Below are positions 1-8,125 of a stretch of 20,762 nt of DNA, one piece after another. This stretch comes from Prevotellaceae bacterium UBA1716 (GTDB lineage Bacteria > Bacteroidota > Bacteroidia > Bacteroidales > Bacteroidaceae): positions 3,295-24,056 of the forward strand of contig DCIW01000004.1 in NCBI GenBank assembly GCA_002317225.1, written 5' to 3'. Below the pieces are notes generated by a model. The model was not told the origin of the DNA, searched no databases, and saw only the letters and a program-made list of their open reading frames with translations. How positions within the stretch are numbered: position 1 is the first letter of the stretch; every line of letters starts with the position of its first letter. Made by a program: the position numbers and the translations under genes.

Positions 1-140
1 GTACCGATATAATTCTTGAAGTCAGCGAGAGCATATTCTTTTCCGAGTTCGATTGCACCGAGATTGATACGCTCTTCAGCATGAATGTTGATGCTGGCAA
101 CCAAAGCGATTACCAGCATAAAGAGTTTGTTAGTTTTCAT
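1..140 (-). CDS. Exported protein, N-terminal fragment only
   Basis: Only the first 46 codons are in the window; the gene continues past position 1. The product begins MKTNKLFMLVIALVASINIHA, a typical Sec signal peptide ending near an A-E junction, so it should be exported. The visible mature part (EERINLGAIELGKEYALADF) is too short to assign a family. Its ATG shares one base with the TAA of the 1228-residue gene upstream (TAATG at 138-142), which implies translational coupling and places it as the last visible member of the tlpA/DUF6029/Omp28 operon. Function unknown. Confidence 0.75.
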   Translation of the reverse strand, partial: MKTNKLFMLVIALVASINIHAEERINLGAIELGKEYALADFKNYIG

Positions 141-3100
141 TATTTTATGAGAGTTTTCTTTCCGTTAATAATGTATATGCCACGCGATAAAGTGCCACTT
201 ACCTTTTGTCCCGAAAGTGTGTAAATGCCTTCTGCCGAAACTGGAGCTTCCTTTTCGATAATATCCTTGATGCCCGTTCCGTCCGAATACTTGCAACGTG
301 CCGCATTGATCACCTTACCCGTATTTCCATCAATCATCACCACGATGAGCTTGCACGAAGTGAGGCTCTTCACGGTGCTTGGAACTGGGATGGAGAGTTC
401 TGCCTTATAAGTTTCGCCCGCAGTAACCGAAGCAGGAATGTAACCGCCTGTACCGTTGATTGTCAGACCGCTTATGTTGCGGCACACATCCTGATGGAGA
501 TAGTCGGTAACGACTGCCTGGCCGTATTTGCCACCCAAGCCCCATTCGCCGATGGTTGGAGTGCTGTATCCCGACATGTAGTTCTGCTGAGCCTGCGACA
601 AGTTATCCTCTACAAGAACGGTGAAGAGGTTGACGTTGAGGTTCGAAGCATTGAGGGCGTACTTGATTTCGCAAGGGATGATGAACGACTTGCTTGCCTC
701 GTTGTAACTTGCAGTAATATTGATTTCCGACTCTGCAGGAACCGACATTTCCTCCTCTGCATAATCCATCCAAACCTTGTCCTCACCTTCAGGAGCACCC
801 TGTTCGTGATTTGAGAAATAGAAAGTTGGGTTGGTGCTGTCGCCTCCTGAGAAGGCTGGATAGCAACCCACACCGCGGTTGATCATTCCCGAAGGAGCAC
901 CCAACTGGTCGATACCGAGGAGCGAAGTGTAGTTTGTGAGACCGCTTCCGAGAGGGTCGTTATTATATGTGTGGATAGAGATTGGGATGAACGAGTCGCC
1001 ATAACGAGCCTCGAGTTTCTCCATACCTACTATACCGAGAGGGCAGTTGCCACATGCTCGACCTGTATATTCCTCAAGAATGATACGCTTAACTGGTTGG
1101 AAAGCAAGGTTCTTGATAGTGCCCTTGATGACATTGCGATCGCCATCGAGGTCCACATCGAGTGTGAACTTGTTTGCTTCGCCCAATTTCAACGGAAGTG
1201 GGTTGGCAACGGTGAACTTATGCTGTGCGTCCTTCTTCAGATTGATGCCCGAAGCGGTATAAGTGCCTATGGTCTTGCCTTCTGCATTGCGAAGGGTGAT
1301 GGTAGCCTTATCGTAAGTCTTGGAGTCGGAGTTGCCGATGATAGTGCCCGAAATGGTGATGTCGCTCAGCTTCACCACGTTCTCGCTATGGTTGAGCGAA
1401 ACGAGGTAAGTCATATCATGGCGCACCTCAACGCTATCGAGGAAGATGGCACTCTGGCTGTCGTTCTGGTTGACAAAGGCGATGTATATGTTCTTTTCAG
1501 CAAAGTCTGCAAGTGAAAGCGTATTCTTCGTAAACTCGCCCTCGAGCACTTCCTCGTTAGCACCTGCCGACTGCACCTTATTATAGATAACTTTTCCCTC
1601 AGCCTTCATTTGTGCCATGATGTCGTTGTCGAGGGTGTTGTAAACGTTGTTGCTTTCCCATACGATGACCTTCAGCACATCCTTCTTGTCTTTCATATAG
1701 CTTTGTGAAAGGAAATTCATGCTGCATAGCATGTCGGGGATATATATCTGTGGAGTGACAAGCCAGTCGTCGCTCTCTCCAGGTACCTGATACATCGAGT
1801 GAGATGCTGCGATGGCATTTGCACTCTCATAGCTTTCGCGAACGAGTCCCCAAGCCATTCCTCTTGTGAAGTCCCAGTTCTGCATCTCCTCCGAAGGATT
1901 CTTCTGGTCGCCACACCATTGCATGAAATCGCCCGTACCATTGTCGAAATCGCTCGTGAAGAGGATGACATCATCTGCAGAGATGGTGCGTACATAGTTG
2001 CCTGTGTAGTTGAGTGTGATTTCGTCCGAAGGATTATTGCCCGCAACATCAGTCACGGCACCCTTGTTCACCACGATACGGTATGTGCTGCCATCGTAAA
2101 GATACTGTGCAGTAGAAGGGTAGATGGCGAGTTGGTTGCCGCTCTTTGCGAGAGTGAGTCCGCAGAAAGGCTGCTCCTCCGAGTTGCGGTAGAGGTAGGC
2201 AGTTGCATCATCTGCAATATTGATATTCGTATTGAAACTGATGAGTACAGGACTTGTGCTATAGTCGATAAGCGAGATGGTGCTGTGGTTTGCAGGATAG
2301 ACCGAAGTCATCTGCACAGCCTCGTCCGCACGTCCCGTATAACTGAAATAGATGTCGTTGTTGGTTTGTGTGGCATCTTCTTCGAGTGCGATGGTGCCTT
2401 CAGGAATAAAGAGCTTGTAGTGATCGCCTTCGTCGAGGGTTCCGGTGCGGAAACGTATGCTGAGAGTCTTGCCCTCCGCACTGAAACCAACCGAAGTATA
2501 GACTGTGTTTCCTTCAAAATCAAGAATTTCGGCAGAGTTAGTGCCTCCTACAGCCTTGATGTTGCGGTCGAAGGTAACTGTTATATTCTTCAGATGAGAT
2601 ACTTTGGCACCTTCTTCAGGAGTAACCGAATACGAACCGAGCAACTTGATGCCGTTGCAGATGGTGGTGAGTTCTTCAGGGAGGTCAACCACATAACTTG
2701 AGTAAGGGTCGGGGAACGAAGCGATTCGCAGACCATCATCGCTGATGCAGTTTACTGTACCAGTGTTCGAATATGTTGTGGCATCCTTGATGGTCATGCC
2801 GTATTTCTGCTTAAGGATTTCGGCAAATGAGAACCAGTACTTGCCGCTATGTATCATCCATTCGCGAGTAGGACTTCCCTCAGGAGTACAGGTGATGACA
2901 ACACCATCGTTGCTCACCGCAAAGGCTGCCGTATTGCTTACGGTTGTCTCATCATAGCAGGTGAATTCGTCCTCATCCACATCATAGAGGAATGGCACCT
3001 CGTATTCGTCGGCATACTCCTCTCCTTCGATATCGATGGCGATATGTGCCTTGCCCGAAATGAAACGGCCATTGTTGCTCATTACCGCTTCGGAGATGAA

Positions 3101-3826
3101 CGTGAGGTTAGGATGCATAGGATTCCACTTTCCGAAAATATTGGTGGTGAAACCAATAGGTTTGTTGAGTGAGGTTTTGCGGTCATACACATACCAGAAG
3201 CAACCTCCGGCATCCTCGCCCGAAGGCATATAGCTGTACGACATACATCCAAGGATGTAACGGCCATCGGCAGAGATGTTCTTGAATTGCATCATGCCCT
3301 GGTTTTTGTTGGACATATCGGCGATTGGGAGACCTGGAGTTTCTACGAGTTTTGCACTTCCATCAGTGATTTCCCACATGACAGCAACGATGTCGAGTTC
3401 GCTTTCGCCCGAGAGTTCTCCTACCACATATTTGCCATCAGGAGTGATTCGCGAAGCCATACCGTAAGGGTGTCCGCTCTTTGTAGGGAGGATGGTCCAC
3501 GACTTTGTCTTGTACGAATAGAAGGCAGGTTGGCTTGCCTTCTGTCCCACTACGATGCTTCCATCATCGGTAACATCGTATCCGAACTGTGTCTCGTCTT
3601 CTGTACTGATTGTGATTGATTGGTGTGAGTCGAGGTTGATGAGGTGGGTAACGCATGTTCCATCGTTGTTCGATGAACTTACCGCCCATTGTCCGTTATC
3701 GCTCATCGATCTGATGATTGCTTGATCCTCAAACTCATAGTTATGGAACTCTGGCACTTCTTGTGCTGCTATACTTAATGCAGCAATCCACATTATGATT
3801 GTTCCAATAAAAGTTCTAATTCTCAT
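140..3826 (-). CDS. T9SS-exported multidomain surface protein with Omp28-type CxxC domain
   Basis: This is a 1228-residue secreted protein. Visible parts in order: signal peptide (1 to about 21, ending SIAAQ); a repetitive beta-rich region (about 23-390) with recurrent DG(K/R)Y-V/I-xG strands such as TPDGKYVVGE and SADGRYILGC, suggesting a HAF-like or propeller fold; two Ig-like Big_5-type domains (about 392-498 and 503-608); a choice-of-anchor-J / cleaved-adhesin-like domain (about 617-803, with DDWLVTPQI); a linker; an Omp28-like domain (about 911-1180) opening RIILEEYTGRACGNC, with the Cys pair at 925 and 928; and a T9SS sorting domain (about 1195-1228, IYTLSGQKVSG and GIYIINGK). Family knowledge says such proteins cross the outer membrane through the Por system and lose the C-terminal domain. 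It lies 53 bp after the Omp28 lipoprotein gene with no promoter visible between them. The substrate or partner is not evident. Domain borders are estimates by eye. Confidence 0.85.
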   Translation of the reverse strand: MRIRTFIGTIIMWIAALSIAAQEVPEFHNYEFEDQAIIRSMSDNGQWAVSSSNNDGTCVTHLINLDSHQSITISTEDETQFGYDVTDDGSIVVGQKASQPAFYSYKTKSWTILPTKSGHPYGMASRITPDGKYVVGELSGESELDIVAVMWEITDGSAKLVETPGLPIADMSNKNQGMMQFKNISADGRYILGCMSYSYMPSGEDAGGCFWYVYDRKTSLNKPIGFTTNIFGKWNPMHPNLTFISEAVMSNNGRFISGKAHIAIDIEGEEYADEYEVPFLYDVDEDEFTCYDETTVSNTAAFAVSNDGVVITCTPEGSPTREWMIHSGKYWFSFAEILKQKYGMTIKDATTYSNTGTVNCISDDGLRIASFPDPYSSYVVDLPEELTTICNGIKLLGSYSVTPEEGAKVSHLKNITVTFDRNIKAVGGTNSAEILDFEGNTVYTSVGFSAEGKTLSIRFRTGTLDEGDHYKLFIPEGTIALEEDATQTNNDIYFSYTGRADEAVQMTSVYPANHSTISLIDYSTSPVLISFNTNINIADDATAYLYRNSEEQPFCGLTLAKSGNQLAIYPSTAQYLYDGSTYRIVVNKGAVTDVAGNNPSDEITLNYTGNYVRTISADDVILFTSDFDNGTGDFMQWCGDQKNPSEEMQNWDFTRGMAWGLVRESYESANAIAASHSMYQVPGESDDWLVTPQIYIPDMLCSMNFLSQSYMKDKKDVLKVIVWESNNVYNTLDNDIMAQMKAEGKVIYNKVQSAGANEEVLEGEFTKNTLSLADFAEKNIYIAFVNQNDSQSAIFLDSVEVRHDMTYLVSLNHSENVVKLSDITISGTIIGNSDSKTYDKATITLRNAEGKTIGTYTASGINLKKDAQHKFTVANPLPLKLGEANKFTLDVDLDGDRNVIKGTIKNLAFQPVKRIILEEYTGRACGNCPLGIVGMEKLEARYGDSFIPISIHTYNNDPLGSGLTNYTSLLGIDQLGAPSGMINRGVGCYPAFSGGDSTNPTFYFSNHEQGAPEGEDKVWMDYAEEEMSVPAESEINITASYNEASKSFIIPCEIKYALNASNLNVNLFTVLVEDNLSQAQQNYMSGYSTPTIGEWGLGGKYGQAVVTDYLHQDVCRNISGLTINGTGGYIPASVTAGETYKAELSIPVPSTVKSLTSCKLIVVMIDGNTGKVINAARCKYSDGTGIKDIIEKEAPVSAEGIYTLSGQKVSGTLSRGIYIINGKKTLIK

Positions 3827-3879
3827 TTTATATATAAGTTGGTTTATATAAGTTAACGTTGTTAATATGCCGGAATATG

Positions 3880-4671
3880 TTATTTCCCTTCGATTTTCTT
3901 TTTCGTGACTTGCTCCACACCCTTATCGTTATACACGAAAGCGACTATGCTGCAATTGTCGATGACATATCCTTCTGGGATAGTGTAATTGGATACATGG
4001 TCCGAATAACCATCGTTGAAGTCCAATGCCTCTCCCCACGCACTATTGATCGAAGCACGGAACACATGATTGTGTTCATAATCCATCTTTGATGAACCAT
4101 CAGGCTGAAGCTGAAGTGCCACGATACCATCCTCCACAAGCCAAAGCTGAAGTTTGCCATCCTGTTGCTTTGGATCATTCACGATAGTGGTGACATGAAG
4201 GTTGCGAGAATTCATGTCTATCTCATTTACAAGAGTAATCTGCACCGTAGTCTCCTTCTTCATCTCCTCAGCCACGATGCTCGACCAATTGCTGAAGTCT
4301 TCAGTTGCCGAACCACGATTGATCTTAGCCACAGGTTGACCTTGTGAGTCCTCAAACCAATGGCTCCAATAGTCCTTACATTCATCGTTCATCAAACCTA
4401 CGTACTTCGCATTTCCCGCAAAACCGAATCGTCCGCTATGGATAGCCACCGCGATGACATGATCGCTACCGTATGCCTCCTGAATCTGCTCGATGCTCAC
4501 TGTGGCATTAGGGCATTTCACACAACGCTGTCCGGTAAAATCCTCGATGAGCACATTGCGGTTCACCGTTGCTGGTTCTACATAAATCAATCGCTCATCC
4601 TCTGCGATGTTCGAACAAGCCGACATCGCCATTGCCATAAGGGCCGTATATATGATATTCTTTATGTTCAT
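3880..4671 (-). CDS. Omp28-family outer-membrane lipoprotein with CVKC motif
   Basis: The 263-residue product has a lipoprotein signal peptide ending MSAC, with the lipidated Cys at 19. Acidic residues follow (SNIAEDE), which resembles Bacteroidetes surface-export signals, so the protein may face outward; this is inference. The mature part opens with NVLIEDFTGQRCVKCPN, the signature of Omp28-related proteins, placing a thioredoxin-like CxxC at 50 and 53. The same module is repeated in the C-terminal half of the 1228-residue protein encoded next. The gene begins 3 bp after the DUF6029 stop, so the two are cotranscribed. The biochemical role of Omp28 proteins is not settled; thiol exchange or metal binding through the Cys pair is plausible. 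Confidence 0.85.
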   Translation of the reverse strand: MNIKNIIYTALMAMAMSACSNIAEDERLIYVEPATVNRNVLIEDFTGQRCVKCPNATVSIEQIQEAYGSDHVIAVAIHSGRFGFAGNAKYVGLMNDECKDYWSHWFEDSQGQPVAKINRGSATEDFSNWSSIVAEEMKKETTVQITLVNEIDMNSRNLHVTTIVNDPKQQDGKLQLWLVEDGIVALQLQPDGSSKMDYEHNHVFRASINSAWGEALDFNDGYSDHVSNYTIPEGYVIDNCSIVAFVYNDKGVEQVTKKKIEGK

Positions 4672-4674
4672 AGA

Positions 4675-6342
4675 TTAAAAGTTGTAATTGTATGAAACAG
4701 TGAATCCCTTACTTGCTGGGATATATCGGCACACACCACCGTTACAGTTGTATCCCGCACGAGTTCGGCCATAACCGAGTTGTAGGCGATGGCTCTTATA
4801 ATTACCCGTTACGGCAAAATTGTAGTAGTGAGTCAAGTCGCCATAAACACCCGACTCAGGTTCACACTTACCAATCTGATCGCTCACGGTGAACATCAAA
4901 TAAGGTGCAACGGAAAGTTCCAGCAAACCGAATCCCCAGTTGCCGCTCTCATGCTCAGTGTAGAGGAATTGTGCCTCTCCGCGGAGGGTGTACTTCTTGT
5001 TGAACTTATACTTGCCATCAGCCACGAAGATATGGCTGTAGATGTTGCCGCCTTCGTTCTGGATGATGCTCTTGTTGTATTGCTGATACATATACATGGC
5101 ATGGAGTTCGAACTGCTTGTTGTATTTCTGCTCATACATAAAGTCGAGGTCCTGATAATAAGTCTCTCCATTCTTGAAAAATGCCGACTTCTTGCCGTCC
5201 GTACCACGAACTTCAGCGTTGTTGCGGTTTTCACGAGCATTCTCAAGGCCAGTCACGAGCGAGTAGTTCACCTTGAACTTAGGAGCATAACGGCCCTTCA
5301 ACTTATACGCAGCACTTGCCTGATAAGCCCATTCGCCTTCGGTCTGAGTGGCATAAGGATAGAGGGCAGCGAGCGAGTAAGTCTGGTCTACGGTGAAAGC
5401 AGGCAAGTGGTTCACATAACTCGAATTGCTCAACGCACTCGTAGAACGGATGCTTCGGAATCCCATATTCTCCGAACGCTTAGCTTGAGCAAGGAGCGAG
5501 AGTCCCGATTTTACATAAGAGAGCGAAAGCATTTCCGCATGTCCTTTTCCATAGATATAGCTGTTGAGTGCATTAGGATCTTGGCTCTTCTGTGCATATT
5601 CGAGCAATGCCGCGAAGCCGCCCTTTTGTAAACGAGCACGAATATCAAAAGCGTTAACGAATTTTGGCAGGTTCAACTTATGAGTAACATCAGCCATCAC
5701 CACTTCGTCGGCACTTTCGTATTTGTTTACCCACGAAGCACCGAAAGTCAAGTGAGTATCGTGTTCCATCATAGATGGAATCATCTCATCGAGAGCCACC
5801 TCGGCATCAGCACCCGAGATGAGCGACTTGTTCAGTTTCCAGTAGTTGCGTTGAAGTCCTGAAAGTGCCTTGATGCGAACTCCCTTTGCTGGGTTGACAG
5901 CTACATGGGCACCACAGAGCGAGTTGTCGATACCTAACGAACGCTCCTCATACGAACGGAGGATGAATCCCGAACCGAACTGCTCATAAAACGAACCAAG
6001 GGTAACGTCCACCTTCTTGAACTTACCCTTCACCCAAAGGTTTGGTACACCCCAACCCTTGAAATCATTATATGGATCCTGATATCCAGGCATCGGGAAC
6101 TGGTTGAACTCAAACCTTCCACCAGCGTCCACCCATTTGCTCTGCATCATGAGGTCCACATAAGTATTTGACAAAAATGCATTATTGTCATACTCCGACG
6201 TGCCGATAGCCTTATCTTGTTGCGGAGCAATCATCATGTCGCTCTGCACACTACCCGACAGCGTAACCTTCTTACCACCCTCTTCTTGGGCAAAAAGGCT
6301 GCCTGCAAGTGCCAGAGCCACCATTATAGCTATATATCTCAT
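4675..6342 (-). CDS. DUF6029-like outer-membrane beta-barrel protein
   Basis: The 555-residue product has a signal peptide (MRYIAIMVALALAGSLFAQ) and then an almost entirely beta-stranded body. Many alternating aromatic strands are visible (for example QFELHAMYMYQQYNK and YTLRGEAQFLYTE), and it ends in YNYNF, with a terminal Phe typical of outer-membrane barrels. The N-terminal part (LSGSVQSDMM..., NTYVDLMMQSKWVDAGGRFE, GSFYEQFGSGFILRSYEERSLG) matches my memory of the DUF6029 family, whose members are of similar size. No enzyme motif is seen. It is sandwiched between the TlpA-like and Omp28 genes, so it may anchor or transport for that system. The 211-bp spacer upstream is filled with heptamer repeats and shows no promoter. 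Confidence 0.8.
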   Translation of the reverse strand: MRYIAIMVALALAGSLFAQEEGGKKVTLSGSVQSDMMIAPQQDKAIGTSEYDNNAFLSNTYVDLMMQSKWVDAGGRFEFNQFPMPGYQDPYNDFKGWGVPNLWVKGKFKKVDVTLGSFYEQFGSGFILRSYEERSLGIDNSLCGAHVAVNPAKGVRIKALSGLQRNYWKLNKSLISGADAEVALDEMIPSMMEHDTHLTFGASWVNKYESADEVVMADVTHKLNLPKFVNAFDIRARLQKGGFAALLEYAQKSQDPNALNSYIYGKGHAEMLSLSYVKSGLSLLAQAKRSENMGFRSIRSTSALSNSSYVNHLPAFTVDQTYSLAALYPYATQTEGEWAYQASAAYKLKGRYAPKFKVNYSLVTGLENARENRNNAEVRGTDGKKSAFFKNGETYYQDLDFMYEQKYNKQFELHAMYMYQQYNKSIIQNEGGNIYSHIFVADGKYKFNKKYTLRGEAQFLYTEHESGNWGFGLLELSVAPYLMFTVSDQIGKCEPESGVYGDLTHYYNFAVTGNYKSHRLQLGYGRTRAGYNCNGGVCRYIPASKGFTVSYNYNF

Positions 6343-6359
6343 ATTCTTAATTCTAAAGG

Positions 6360-6556
6360 TTTCAAGTTTTAGGTTTCAAGTTTGACTTCGTCGAGCCCTT
6401 CGGGGTTCAGGTTTCAAGGTTCAAGATTCAGGTTTCAGGTCCCAAGCTTCTAATTCCTAATTCCTAACTCCTAACTCCTAACTCCTAATTCTTTCTCCGC
6501 ACAGCTCCGAAAGCGCTACGCGATAACCTAACTCCTAACTCCTAATTCCTAATTCA
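6360..6556. repeat. Composite heptamer-repeat spacer between tlpA-like and DUF6029 genes
   Basis: Nearly the whole spacer is built from degenerate 7-base units. TTTCAAG/TTTTAGG units occupy 6360-6387. Twelve consecutive units run in one phase from 6406 to 6489: TTCAGGT, TTCAAGG, TTCAAGA, TTCAGGT twice, CCCAAGC, TTCTAAT, TCCTAAT, TCCTAAC three times and TCCTAAT. After a 36-bp unrelated patch, TAACTCC, TAACTCC, TAATTCC and TAATTCA run from 6529 to 6556, into the TGA stop of the tlpA-like gene. Function unknown. Confidence 0.85.
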
Positions 6557-7057
6557 CTTTACAAGTTCCCTCACTTTCTCAATCAACTCCTCTTCAGCAC
6601 CATCAGTGTATCCATTATGCTTATACACAATCTTTCCCTCACCATCGATGATAAGAGTATAAGGGATCATTTGGATACCGAGAGCACGCTTCAAATCGCT
6701 GTTCGTATCGAGGAGCACAGTTTCAAAAGGCCATTCGTTCTCACTTACGAGAGGAGCCACCTTATGCACATTCTGAGCCTGGTCGATAGATATGGCGATA
6801 AGCTTCACTCCTGTCTCCTTCTGCCAGTCTTCGTACACTTCAGCAATAGCTGAGAGTTCGCGGTTGCATGGCTTGCACCATGTGGCAAAGAAGTCGATGA
6901 TGATAGGTTTTCCATTATTTGAGAGCGAGTCGGTGCGAACGGTCTTGCCATCGATAGTCTTAAGAGTCACCGCAGGCAGTTGTGCCATCGAAACGAGCGA
7001 AATCATCACGAGAGCCGCAAACACAATGATGCGGCGAAAAGAAAATCCAGTTGTCAT
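6554..7057 (-). CDS. TlpA-like periplasmic thiol-disulfide oxidoreductase
   Basis: The 167-residue product has an N-terminal hydrophobic signal (about 9-25, IIVFAALVMISLVSMAQ), so the domain lies in the periplasm, either released or anchored. The thioredoxin fold is clear: PIIIDFFATWCKPCNREL with the active-site Cys pair at 61 and 64, then LIAISID, and the cis-Pro loop MIPYTLIIDGEGKIV with Pro132. This is the TlpA/ResA type, which normally acts as a specific thiol reductase. It is the first gene of the operon that continues with the DUF6029 barrel and two Omp28-type proteins, and it has the only good promoter of that run. Its natural partners may be the CxxC pairs of the downstream proteins. 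Confidence 0.92.
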   Translation of the reverse strand: MTTGFSFRRIIVFAALVMISLVSMAQLPAVTLKTIDGKTVRTDSLSNNGKPIIIDFFATWCKPCNRELSAIAEVYEDWQKETGVKLIAISIDQAQNVHKVAPLVSENEWPFETVLLDTNSDLKRALGIQMIPYTLIIDGEGKIVYKHNGYTDGAEEELIEKVRELVK

Positions 7058-7064
7058 ATTGTTG

Positions 7065-7092
7065 AATTTATGATTTATAAGTTATGATTTAT
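7065..7092. repeat. Two 14-bp direct repeats (double heptamer) in the tlpA-like leader
   Basis: AATTTATGATTTAT (7065-7078) and AAGTTATGATTTAT (7079-7092) are tandem copies differing at one base. They lie in the 5' untranslated leader of the tlpA-like gene. The period is 14, that is two heptamers. Confidence 0.75.
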
Positions 7093-7137
7093 ACTATGTT
7101 TTTTAAGTTAACAAACTTCTTTCATTCAAATCGGCTG

Positions 7138-7169
7138 CAAAGTTACTATTTTTTTTCGAATTAAACAAA
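7138..7169 (-). promoter_or_regulatory. Bacteroidetes-type promoter of the tlpA-like operon
   Basis: On the minus strand a -33 TTTG (7166-7169) is followed after 20 bp by the -7 element TAACTTTG (7138-7145), running on into CA. This fits the Bacteroidetes primary-sigma consensus. Transcription should start near 7130, leaving a leader of about 70 nt before the ATG at 7057. Confidence 0.8.
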
Positions 7170-7208
7170 GAATGGTCGCCTATTAGCCCTTTTTCCGCTT
7201 ATTTGCGT

Positions 7209-8087
7209 TTACCATTGCGACACGAATCCACTTAAAAGTGGAATATCGGACAAGAAAGAGCGAAGATGTCGCTTCCGTTTGAAATTCTTCATTTCCTCCT
7301 TTCCTTCGTCGGTCTGGAGATATTGCTCGCTGCGTTGCATGTTGAGTTCTGCCTCGTATGCTTCTGCACCGAAACCATCAAGAGCCTTATAAATGTAAGC
7401 AAATACGAAGATGCCCGCTGATATCAATATGATGAATGGCAGGACTCCATCTCCGAATATCAGGGTAATGGCTATGCCACCAATGCCGAATAGGATGATG
7501 AGGTGGCAAGAGTAGAAGAGCCAGCGCACATCACGATCGGAATCGTTCGGGCAGTACTCTGCATAGTTGCCCAGTTGCAGATAGATGCGATGGAAACTGC
7601 GGTAGAACTGCCATGTGAGGTATCCGATATGCAGAAAGAAGAGTGCGAAACCGATATATAGAAGAATAGTGCTTGCCAACCAGATGCTGGCGGCATATAC
7701 TCCAAGTGATGGGATGAGGATGGCCAAATCTCGAATTACCACACGAGGGGTGAGGTAATGGCGGTCGATGAGTCCTGTATGGCTCATGGAGAAGAGTGTG
7801 CCTCCGACGTGGAAGTAGATGAGCGAAAGTGCATGTGCTGCAAGTAGATAGGTGTACTTGAACATAAACAGCCACTGAAAGAAGAATCCCACTCCAAAGA
7901 CTGCCAACGATAATGCCGTGAGTCGGCGTGAACGTAGGTAGCGTGGGGTGAAGGCATAAGTGTCATTATCTGGGTCGAAGAGGAGCAGGCCAGCCAACAA
8001 CAGGCAGACCACCGCTCCCACGAAGAGCGATAGACTATAGAAATATTCTAATGAATATTCGATTGGATTTGCTTCTTGTGATATCAT
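7209..8087 (-). CDS. Seven-transmembrane protein paired with an AraC-type regulator
   Basis: The 292-residue product has seven likely transmembrane helices at about 16-37, 56-75, 79-100, 117-137, 139-162, 190-211 and 214-234. A basic and acidic cytosolic tail of about 55 residues follows (ALDGFGAEAYEAELNMQRSE... KRKRHLRSF). The layout, including a short loop with RSRR after helix 1, resembles the membrane-sensor half of Bacteroidales AraC-type membrane regulators, but no helix-turn-helix follows. It lies 38 bp after the stop of a membrane-bound AraC-type regulator on the same strand, so the two are probably cotranscribed. It may be a sensor partner for that regulator. I cannot name the family. 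No catalytic motif was seen. Confidence 0.75.
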   Translation of the reverse strand: MISQEANPIEYSLEYFYSLSLFVGAVVCLLLAGLLLFDPDNDTYAFTPRYLRSRRLTALSLAVFGVGFFFQWLFMFKYTYLLAAHALSLIYFHVGGTLFSMSHTGLIDRHYLTPRVVIRDLAILIPSLGVYAASIWLASTILLYIGFALFFLHIGYLTWQFYRSFHRIYLQLGNYAEYCPNDSDRDVRWLFYSCHLIILFGIGGIAITLIFGDGVLPFIILISAGIFVFAYIYKALDGFGAEAYEAELNMQRSEQYLQTDEGKEEMKNFKRKRHLRSFLSDIPLLSGFVSQW

Positions 8088-8099
8088 TTTAGTCTCGGT

Positions 8100-8119
8100 T
8101 GTACGATTATGTACGATTT
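8100..8119. repeat. Two 10-bp tandem repeats before the seven-TM gene
   Basis: TGTACGATTA (8100-8109) and TGTACGATTT (8110-8119) are tandem, one helical turn apart, in the 38-bp gap between the AraC-type gene and the seven-TM gene. They could be a protein site or affect translation initiation, since they begin 12 bp before the start codon. Confidence 0.6.
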
Positions 8120-8125
8120 TTTTGG

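Noticed and set aside
206..814. Long open frame on the plus strand opposite the 1228-residue gene
   Set aside because: It lies wholly inside a clearly coding minus-strand gene with recognisable domains, its translation has no recognisable motifs, and it has no promoter. Other frames inside genes were rejected on the same grounds.
6360..6556. CRISPR array
   Set aside because: Units of 7 bp are contiguous with no unique spacers, and no cas genes are present.
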